From Candidatus Methanoperedens sp. (GTDB taxonomy: Archaea; Halobacteriota; Methanosarcinia; Methanosarcinales; Methanoperedenaceae): 64,000 nucleotides of DNA. The position numbers were made by a program, and so were the translations under genes. The notes beneath the pieces were generated by a model. The model was not told where the DNA came from and searched no databases. It worked only from the letters and a program-made list of their open reading frames with translations. Below are positions 61,301-64,000 of this stretch, in pieces. The number at the start of each line of letters is the position of its first letter. The first letter of the stretch is position 1. The stretch lies in contig VEPN01000007.1 of assembly GCA_012026835.1 (NCBI GenBank), forward strand, positions 1 to 64,000, read 5' to 3'.

Positions 61301-62603
61301 ATGTTATACCGGAGTTGTTCCAGTTATAGTCCATATCATTTGTAATTGTAAGATCTGAGCTATAGTTACCAGAAACCGAAGCGGTTTTTGTGATGTTGAA
61401 GGAGGAGGTGATATTATATGTTATGGATACGGCGTTCCCTGTTGTGATGTTGATATCGTTGCTGGTTGTAAGATAACCCGTGATGTTGAGGTTTGCACTG
61501 GCAGTCGTGGCATTGTAAACAGTGATGTTGTTTATCTTAACCTCCATGCTCGTTGCCGAACCCGGAACAAGGGAGATGCCGGAGTATGAAGGCACGGCAT
61601 CAGCCGGAAACTGGAAACCAATGTTTGCGAACATGCCTGATGCTGTCGAACCGGTGATAGTGGCGCTGGCTCCTGTCCTGTATAAAGTGGTGTTTGTGAC
61701 CTGGATATATGTGGCATTGCTGCCGTTTAAGCTCCCTGATGTCGCATTCACCCATATCGTGTGATTTCCGGGTTGCGCCGGGGCTGTGAGTATTTTGATG
61801 AAGTTCCCCTGTGAATCTGCGATCAGGTTGTAAGAGCCTGTCCATGATGGGGCTATCTCTACATTGCTGCCTGCTGCGGCTGTGGAATTGTCATAGTATG
61901 CCGCGCCCGATACCGTTATCGTATCATTAGTATGTGCGGGGTTATCAGCAAAAAGGCGTATATTTATACCACCAGGAGAACCGACTGCAAATATAGAGAG
62001 GGAATAAGTCACAGCTTCAATGTAACTGCCGTTCATGGTCGTCGGAAGGGGCAGCCAGTATTCCCCTGCATAGTGGTATATGATAAGGTCGCTTCGTTCC
62101 CATTCGTTTGGTATGCGGATAGTGATGGATGAATAAGTAAGATTGTCTGAAAAAATTTCAAGGTACTGAAAGGGCTGAAAATGCGGTTTTTTTACTGCAT
62201 CGGGCTTTTTTTCAAGTTTCAGGGCATGGATGCCGGCATTTTCCGCAACAGTTATGTCTGATTGTAAACCACTTATTTCAATGGTATATTTCTTTTCACC
62301 TGCCGGCGTGGCAGCTTCTGCGCCTATCCCTGTCATGTTTGGCGCCGTTTGCGATATTTCTGTCTGGTTTGCGGCTATTGTAAGGTTTGCGGTCTCGTTC
62401 AAGTCAGATATATTATGATTGGTTAATGGCACCGAGATAGTCCAGGCTAACAGGGGGATAAGGAAGGCAAGTACGATACCCTTCCTGATTCTTGAGAATG
62501 TTATACTGTCTCTATATGGCCAGCTATCCAGTTTTATTTTAAGCCACGTCTTCATATTAACGTAATTTACGTTTTTTGGTTCCAGAACAGGCGGTTCCCA
62601 CAC
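46317..62603 (-). CDS. Giant multiheme c-type cytochrome with Ig-like surface repeats
   Basis: 5428 residues. An N-terminal anchor or signal (GIVLAFLIPLLAWTISV) is followed by a PGF-pre-PGF-like domain (about 90-200). About 2700 residues of Ig-like repeats come next, each about 90 residues with NITVNAS/NDSAGI..GSANTTYRV-type edges and many NxS/T sites. A lectin-like jelly-roll (about 1700-1820), a DUF2341-like piece (WFDPYRDYRVPILLFNN) and a carbohydrate-binding-like module (NPSFETDVDNNSLPDGW) are embedded. From about residue 3010 to 5275 I count 52 CxxCH motifs with further His ligands and two more jelly-roll inserts. A Ig-like tail and a membrane helix (ALILIGFIYFMWKWYR) close it. GTG 62603 or, more likely, ATG 62555 starts it. 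Confidence 0.9.
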   Translation of the reverse strand: MWEPPVLEPKNVNYVNMKTWLKIKLDSWPYRDSITFSRIRKGIVLAFLIPLLAWTISVPLTNHNISDLNETANLTIAANQTEISQTAPNMTGIGAEAATPAGEKKYTIEISGLQSDITVAENAGIHALKLEKKPDAVKKPHFQPFQYLEIFSDNLTYSSITIRIPNEWERSDLIIYHYAGEYWLPLPTTMNGSYIEAVTYSLSIFAVGSPGGINIRLFADNPAHTNDTITVSGAAYYDNSTAAAGSNVEIAPSWTGSYNLIADSQGNFIKILTAPAQPGNHTIWVNATSGSLNGSNATYIQVTNTTLYRTGASATITGSTASGMFANIGFQFPADAVPSYSGISLVPGSATSMEVKINNITVYNATTASANLNITGYLTTSNDINITTGNAVSITYNITSSFNITKTASVSGNYSSDLTITNDMDYNWNNSGITYQLPGGAYNITAWENSTNVTASSIVSGNILRINSSGIGTIYNHSARHFSINYSLMQLDLNLTASSEEAEKGENFYIAPGVYLNGSQIDTSVRVRIYRDSALVYEGNVSSVTPFAFSNNTAGAYNITAEASANVDGVQRTGSAYFYLHIKDLLFYISADPALSFRQVNITGRAHYTNGTGHAGRVNISTGSEYYNTTSNSTGYFSYSIPGRNSGTYIISANTSAGNYSASANSTFDVMDNFFYVIKGNLPTVSGDATLSPDSTLWINNTNITRAILTLTGKTTANVTYNPFPYPINYKLIPTSYGSNISGIFTLPLYPYESVDITGAFLNTTAEIKDPANTADLAFNLTIDSRQINSSIIPHGEQSFTQSDSLTGYIPAILNPGSAQIIRIYNKNVASTQQYYFSEDLMVTYTGHVSTPRHLYVKTSNNLSFARVGNFTGATLDITGFSAAANPVRINNSRTSITGYEMILQKRYTGYITHNVSEDTARYNVTDTAVFTPESNMSSVTVIIPLIQHARDVSVSANGMDMTGSATIGENMVLPLSGISSTGIINITYWTPILDITPSANNTRFNRGDTVQISANIGGGITDATVYANITKAGMPVANLTLNHTSGGVYTSDYTLSSGAALGQYNVTVWGYNATTAKDSENLSFRVRGLNITVNSGGPYIVDNNASVTGYVKDLENNSNISGAPVNITISNSTYNYTAATTTNSTGYYNLSRLVDTAGDYNITVNASDANIIGSANTTYRVKYNVSLGVLLASHNRNSSIPINITVYDRGLSPVSGATVNSTVMINGSYSYYNGTTDGNGQYNIVHSNTSMLGTYNISVNVSRSGVTGNTAGSFRISNLTVTANILAEYQPGAIVVINGTVIDDETGQKASGAAVNVTLNNGSTAAVNSTVTSSGNYSVSFTNLYAGIYTAYVDVTYNTLTGSAAPVFHIHYNTSTNVSKSIYAIGETALLNITVLDLNNTPANANVSINITKPDASIENLNGSAVNGYFNTSFSNTTLEGDYIIAVYARNATTLAHGNAANLSLRASGFVVNASFDRSPVLYRPGETVNISGLLRDTLGAGRMADVIIRINSSAASEITNTTLTGRNGSYVWNHTLPNDSVAGWYIVTVNATTPEGVTNSTTAQFEVQLNLLVNARQHYNPGDSANVTILVRNGTVPQSAAVNVTIQKFDIWNEFAGTYFDESKMNYSAPDNSTGYYLNYTQDNELLFYTTNLTRNNTWVGKAVQLNTTSLPSHFILEYEINTSGTVGYLLARPTIGNTTKNASLDFLNYSDNSQDGYSVYMNGVQRYSKQENTNDQKIRFSIEYDAGAMRFYRNGEQFYQGSFTLPAGSFIKLNGYAKNTSIGGSAYIRFDNVTLYNLSSPIPAQGAASGSGGNYTFNFTAGPTGMYRVNATSGNSSAYTTFKVRTLDITSTLFGPYNFNESTLSSSTVVPLVIYGTVKDNETKFNITGAQVNITILQSGSPYTYSATSTNSGSYVLNFTGSFNSTAHGIFNASVSVNDSGVVSLHNTSFTAYTVNQSWFDPYRDYRVPILLFNNNTGENSGTVTFNLVLPGGYSGSTAALYDIDGNPKAASIFDMGGYVNVTFIRTLSAYEGKVYYLYFERPLTSGPYTTSMSSLQSPYSVANGTVEGYAVAITQDKNMYSQGETAVLATKLRNITGDYIITSVTTAVYYPNGSVAQVNVTQANATGEVLANYTIPAIKGRFTAITNATVNGLMRMENTSFNVGDLVVNISIDKTIYNTRENVSVNVNVTGNITTSDLTLRIYDPGGIRVFEETRNTTTPASFIFTLPVSPPGNYTITAGASTGENAGYNTAVFELDQFDINTATDRAVYTTSGSISASGTTTYRGAGANASMNITVKKNFAFNPSFETDVDNNSLPDGWRGAGNGIKTQDTIPRTGTYSARILRYPANATEGEWNYSSLYTILPDTGYTFSVWVKTDNTTGGDVRLWVEWYNGTGSISTAINTRKTVWEQNGWVSLQGSASSPANADNVKVHLVSDTVGSVWFDDLSIEPENNPPVYMANITSNTSYSNTFSLANASSYILYTNGSYIANGTLSRSNTTIFTVRRLDINASAGGPFEPGAGNVTITGYATDNRTGMAISNATVYFNITYPNSTLVNYTNTTNTQGYYNHTLSTPQVSGTYLLNITVRDNQDVTGTANITFRVRLNLSVETSRTQYNPDETAQITVNVSDSITGISGGVVNITVSSPSNSTRNFSTLYWNVTDRGSGVYTANYSGTTATGIYTVNASASNGTDNGNASAAFRVRRLNIAIQNISAKVGETRSIFARVEDETNATTIANATVNITISNLTSIVNQTNTTSLNQSGYNILSQAFTGQAGRYNVTVNATDSAGITGSVVLPYVVNLSVNLTLSQTAYNPGENITAVIAVRENISTTGTAYAATVVTTLNSYNGTTISSNTTATNAGGEAVVNLTAPDDYSSYFINVTSSKSGIGGTASRLFTTSNLRIWTNKGEVLIGGSAWASDSAPEEYRNLTLKVAVLDSAGLRRTGQSLTALVYYPNGTLYGTYPLYESDKTYSTSVLFPGKSIPEGNYSFQIAEYPGTGENFSVMIWGCARCHKPNSINMHYYFHDDTGIAPSNFSINHTHRSLSNTCDWHGYGSSASCSGCHRNETGSTGGPTKCRTCHNSADHPDEGYLNDTYGADIHANINTKPGGSWYGKETACQSCHGNITDPPRVPQCNLCHPSSSGSGMQSVPGNLSGSNTTLENFEDVSDIVATSGYRFSTVSISTSTTNKSGSFSGQVDYSLGAGFGRVYIDRKNLDLTNATSISLWVYGDNSNTTMYLAINNTRSTKVSWHQSSAMQVNWAGWRKISVPIKELSQHDLIYISFADTVRIKLESESESGSSGTILIDDLKKEQTGSHTQYKEIECGLCHGGRHNLARPPNCETCHQTEGHGWPGQDKYQQANATCMNCHESGVSENLLNVSGLIEHADILSDFENDSVFTASLTNFIQSQVYYSGANNDSGNHSALLGYTGLSGYLGNSLGAANASRYKGITVVVNSSIDANTQLVLGAYTTAWYNYTIPLDRDGWREIRVLFHNSTVNESASFNATGMVSRLWLGVYGSGSTGSVYFDNLRLAVDDNYHQYEAWPCINCHTQVGNIPGVTDITSPIRECSYCHNRTEPHTKDFSKNCMYCHFDSGHGEVDSSFTDYEKASTCLKCHAMLHNFSSIHLTTSNCNNCHQQRIHGQNAQSVAYNASQHLDCERCHGKTSTGALPLERGSPASVFLRFSYTYNNESQCIFCHEDSINAYMLHTNQTVNTTNLTLVEGIRNNTICSTCHGSKSISNAFDRDELTVNDSRAEPHPIQIAGHGNVSCYKCHGHRPETLILTVGSNCVGCHQDAEELVELIPGKLNNSDLTNVTNPGASQLIVHPPQTTGHGNTSCNNCHGHSNSNLTFVGSTAVSCTSCHQNTSSIVSLLDYREPNSTRSNVTNPGGNPLYVIPPQVQGHGNASCRECHDHAPSTFSNYNFVAGSSCESCHQNTTRNVSLIENSVPASNNTLVLDNTTSSWIVRAPQVAGHGRTACSECHTHSAESLVFYGQNDRDCVLCHYNASAKSYRLQDGSFAQPTQIIPHKDLNCTECHGHTPAGMIRVFDCNICHQNTTKALSLTNTYGAGLNITSPQGEILAVQVPGLYHSNSQVAGRKWNKTTAYWTNSTSACQYCHEISRNYSLHDPLGRASTLAGSNTRNSSITGQYWCASCHYQGYSSGSVTYNDMVRVFSEASLPIPPEITSNSSYGSYTTSNDGTKYYYHDLSDYSDVGCAGCHGTSNTTKDFLHYVTVGVGGSNCLDCHDNATSKPVAFSAYGMSAHKNLNCVDCHTPRQVKNGILIGPESRVYNFSVPNNSRWLNETLNYNGSSVLNLTLYAPNLTAYYGQVNIPMPQAGNWIAIMQNTGDDARYSLSVNVSWTHPGSSPKACENCHVSDFSTAPIVFRHIPGSGNVPTNVSCVSCHARGAQAARTSTLSASHYLAVSPMDTRDCIRCHMNMTSGYGTPPDPRNHTRYTPVNMTIVSGNPWKLADNYTLTLIEATGDGAIFEFGKDGRLLKRELVAYGDVFKYETGGVGTGNISVVDLTIRRLLTAVNQSAAELSGNVLATRIHRETDNNSCYACHDSEYRTNMPDGRDYYVLDKTTENVTLALMPANFSVLDTGLLGVGEEWNIGEGYSLRVADAGIKRGNAQLQLSRNGTLIEDIIINEGNYITHEEWVSGRKINIFSAKLERIFVGTGPAVSGFRLAEYSPAGNGTVIVLSDVRLIAGEKQTRNVTTQVLQEGVLLKYLSLDDRITIGKEPSSFHVYTLTQGGYSSDCISCHTGSGIAPVKIDISGFKKGVHQGLNRNVTYTGFITDEVNKACWACHGNGSEPSEHPVSYPGNDTPKPCISCHGYSRFGAKQVYSHYPGAGISTGASCTVCHSNTLVNRTGTGGDTSHYSTRIGLLNTTDCGGCHANATNASAWGNAPLVLKHNSSNNCTLCHAGYRIATFHDKGLTITRRCEDCHVNREKADKFNISVVRTHYPGAPPGMANTFKYNNYSCRDCHNATNNTLHSSLIIREYQNVSMGNCFQCHSEEGKFPHKARVQIGVLRHGLGIRVLSGCETCHAIEGVSKFHTPSLVGKQYFSGTGNYRVECTTCHEKHEERKYQPYEDIQCVDCHSEYGAAHYGNAQIAMVKESGACLQCHNEEAETFHNLTRIVGNISDAAYEPCRTCHNDLEALKGIQNASSKILRGNMFNISSTSNSSFRTCTSCHNASGEGRFHYSSYPRGTVQNPGWNNWTAGLITGCKDCHTYQGGELPFNATNMGTEGTSPAGTAHGFAPNCTLCHGGADPVGFHSLAASGFIPRLGVTLKPESVPAGEKSMIQATVVLAPLMKVTRAEYFIDKMGGDGQGYMLEYVVGSSNTSASLLGAMVNTSDLSFGKHLIFVHVKDSSGKWSKPEIAVLTVTKPRGLEYVEILLKDIVPALILIGFIYFMWKWYR
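62559..62573. promoter_or_regulatory. Palindromic site before the cytochrome start
   Basis: AACGTAA-T-TTACGTT is a perfect odd palindrome directly ahead of ATG 62555. If that ATG is the start, a dimeric regulator here would control the cytochrome-ccmF transcript. It would lie within the coding sequence if GTG 62603 is used. Confidence 0.45.
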
Positions 62604-62762
62604 ATATTCGCTAATATGTGGTACATTTCCAGATGCTAATGATAATTATCATAATAGGATTAATATCTTTATTAACTTTATGGTTGTTGGCGAAGAATAG
62701 CTTGGACTTATGTCAGGGAATTAGTATTGACAGAATACGCGGGATTGAGCCGAAAAGTTTAT

Positions 62763-62798
62763 CTTAACATGTGTAAATTATAACAAACACATGTTAAG
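62763..62798 (+). promoter_or_regulatory. Perfect 12-bp inverted repeat over the regulator start
   Basis: CTTAACATGTGT-(12 nt)-ACACATGTTAAG covers the region just ahead of, and including, the ATG at 62791. A symmetrical site of this length overlapping a regulator gene's own start codon is the usual layout for autoregulation. Confidence 0.65.
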
Positions 62799-63105
62799 AC
62801 TTGCAATCAACTCCATTTCAGAGCTTTCAAAGCTCCTCGGGTTCCTCGGAAACGAGCAGCGCCTCAGCATACTCAAAGCAATAGCAGTGCAGGAGAAGTA
62901 CGCGAGGGAAATCTCGGAGGAAGTTGGCATCTCAAGACCGCTGGTCAACATATACTTGAAGCAGTTCGAGAAGCTCGGGCTTGTGAAAGGCAGGAGCGAG
63001 GTATCGGAAGAGCCGCCGTACTTTCGTAGATACTACAAATCAGTGCCATTCGAGCTGATTGTGAGCTTAGATATGATTCAAAATATGAAGGAGGAAGAGA
63101 AGTGA
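62791..63105 (+). CDS. ArsR-type winged-helix transcription regulator
   Basis: The 104-residue protein is a single winged helix-turn-helix: ISELSKLLGFLGNEQRLSILKAIA (helix 1-2), YAREISEEVGISRPLVNIYLKQFEKLGLV (recognition helix) and a wing with EEPPYFRRYYKSVPFELIV. No metal-binding Cys set is visible. It lies divergent from the giant cytochrome gene, and an inverted repeat covers its start. Its stop overlaps the next gene (GTGA), so regulator and membrane protein are co-translated. It may also control the divergent cytochrome operon; this is inferred from position. Confidence 0.85.
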   Translation: MLRLAINSISELSKLLGFLGNEQRLSILKAIAVQEKYAREISEEVGISRPLVNIYLKQFEKLGLVKGRSEVSEEPPYFRRYYKSVPFELIVSLDMIQNMKEEEK

Positions 63106-63644
63106 AAATAAAAAACACGGGAATACTATACTTGATTGCAGCCACTATACTAATATCAGTGCTAATCGAGGCCGAAATTATAGAGATAGCTTGGAACAGT
63201 ATTCTGATACGCCCTCTTGGGATTGAGATAAGCTTGCTCTGGTTGAGCGTTTCTGGGATCGCAGCAGGTGTATACCTGTTAATTCTGGCAAAACAATATT
63301 TAGATGCAAAAATGTCAAAAACTAAAGATACTGAAGAAAAGTACACCGGAATAATAATTTTAGTTGTATCTTTAATTCTTGCGCTCCTGATGCCGAGCTC
63401 CAATACAGGCCAGCTTGGGACAATAACAAGTTTAACGCTTATACTGCCTGCGCTTATAATAATTATGGATTACTGGTCCAGTGGATTGCAATGGGCACGT
63501 GAAATGACTGAACAGTATGTCAAACAATCCACTGCAAGAGAAGAAGAAATAGCATCCAGGATAGAGCAGTTGAATGAACTGGCAAGAAGGATTGAAAACA
63601 AGGCAGAAAAATTAGAGTGGATAGTCAGAAAAGTTTCGGATTAA
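63102..63644 (+). CDS. Membrane protein with C-terminal coiled coil (180 aa)
   Basis: Not recognised. Four hydrophobic segments (about residues 7-25, 37-58, 82-97, 106-123) are followed by a coiled coil (REMTEQYVKQSTAREEEIASRI... to the end, about 130-178). Start GTG 63102 overlaps the regulator stop. Pairing of a membrane anchor with a cytosolic coiled coil suggests a sensor or scaffold partner for the winged-helix regulator. The next small gene has the same layout. Confidence 0.7.
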   Translation: MKIKNTGILYLIAATILISVLIEAEIIEIAWNSILIRPLGIEISLLWLSVSGIAAGVYLLILAKQYLDAKMSKTKDTEEKYTGIIILVVSLILALLMPSSNTGQLGTITSLTLILPALIIIMDYWSSGLQWAREMTEQYVKQSTAREEEIASRIEQLNELARRIENKAEKLEWIVRKVSD

Positions 63645-63664
63645 AGATAAAGGAGGAATTGAAA

Positions 63665-63952
63665 ATGAAAATCAGCAGCATTGAAACAGTAACAACAACT
63701 GTAGTTCTTATTCTTATATTATTGTTATTAAGTGCCCTTGGGGTTTATCCACCAATAGCGATGGTTTTTGCTGTTATAAGCACACTTGGCATATACCTGT
63801 TAATTATAGCCGCCAAAAGCTATGTGAGTGCAAGGATGCAGAAAGCAGAAATATTTACAGGCCTGGATGCCAGAATTGCCAATTTAAACAAATACATGGA
63901 TAAGATTGAGAGCAGGATTGATGAAATAGACCGTATGCTTGAAAAGGTTTAA
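63665..63952 (+). CDS. Small membrane protein with coiled coil (95 aa)
   Basis: Not recognised. ATG 63665 sits behind AAAGGAGGAATT, a strong ribosome site; an in-frame TTG at 63617 would overlap the previous gene. Two membrane segments (TTTVVLILILLLLSALGV; AMVFAVISTLGIYLLIIAA) are followed by a coiled coil (ARIANLNKYMDKIESRIDEIDRMLEKV in part). It is a shortened cousin of the 180-residue neighbour by layout, not by clear identity. Third gene of the regulator operon. Confidence 0.7.
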   Translation: MKISSIETVTTTVVLILILLLLSALGVYPPIAMVFAVISTLGIYLLIIAAKSYVSARMQKAEIFTGLDARIANLNKYMDKIESRIDEIDRMLEKV

Positions 63953-63953
63953 G

Positions 63954-64000
63954 ATGAGGTCTATGAGATGGCTTTTCGAAAGGAATGTCCTTGAAAAAGA
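63954..64000 (+). CDS. Partial gene at window edge
   Basis: A frame opens one base after the previous stop, with ATG at 63954 and 63963 (behind GAGGT), reading MRWLFERNVLEK before the window ends. Continues the regulator/membrane-protein operon. Nothing can be said of its function. Confidence 0.5.
   Translation, partial: MRSMRWLFERNVLEK

Overview
The window most likely comes from a methane-oxidising or methanogenic archaeon of the Methanoperedens (ANME-2d) type. The evidence is mcrD, methenyl-H4MPT cyclohydrolase (mch), a tungsten aldehyde:ferredoxin oxidoreductase, the cytochrome c maturation protein CcmF, and a 5.4k-residue surface protein in which I count 52 CxxCH heme motifs. Archaeal signals (TATA boxes close to start codons, GGAGG/GGTGA ribosome sites, an archaeal-type primase) agree. 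The lineage is inferred from gene content; there is no rRNA or other marker here.

Layout. 1-690: a deletion derivative of an IscB/IS605-type element that keeps its guide-RNA (HEARO/omega-RNA) region but only the PLMP domain and first RuvC motif of the nuclease. 1027-5018: a VapB antitoxin and a PIN toxin gene split by a 3.26-kb transposon (1219-4481) carrying a transposase-DUF1670 fusion plus a second DUF1670 gene. 5421-5924: a PD-(D/E)XK nuclease-like gene. 6043-8362: a B-box/rhodanese gene split by a 1.5-kb insertion sequence with a 7-bp target duplication. 8367-15171: six overlapping genes (NYN-LOTUS RNase, NDP-sugar epimerase, GT4 glycosyltransferase, radical SAM/SPASM protein, WG-repeat/P-loop kinase fusion, nucleotidyltransferase/tyrosine-phosphatase fusion), a coherent and unfamiliar operon. 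15172-19700: a variable zone of tiny genes, GC-rich structured repeats and a duplicated zinc-ribbon cassette. 19709-23009: a PLD-family nuclease and a small RiPP-like locus (short Cys peptide plus RRE-radical SAM-SPASM enzyme).

23300-34545 (mostly minus strand) looks like an integrated plasmid or conjugative module: VirB4/TraC ATPase, a VirB6/TrbL-like membrane protein, a surface protein, a VirB2-like pilin, a PriS-type primase, DUF932, and a PrimPol-helicase. I see no integrase. 35143-38209 holds small proteins, a DUF3307/SatD pair, a V4R-like protein and gene fragments.

39212-62603 is core-metabolism territory: AOR, mch, mcrD, an Ig-like-repeat surface protein, ccmF, and the giant multiheme cytochrome, which overlaps ccmF. 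This pairing of cytochrome and maturation factor points to extracellular electron transfer. 62791-64000 is a winged-helix regulator with a perfect inverted repeat over its own start codon, followed by two small membrane/coiled-coil proteins and a gene running off the edge.

All family calls are from motifs read by eye; no database search was possible.
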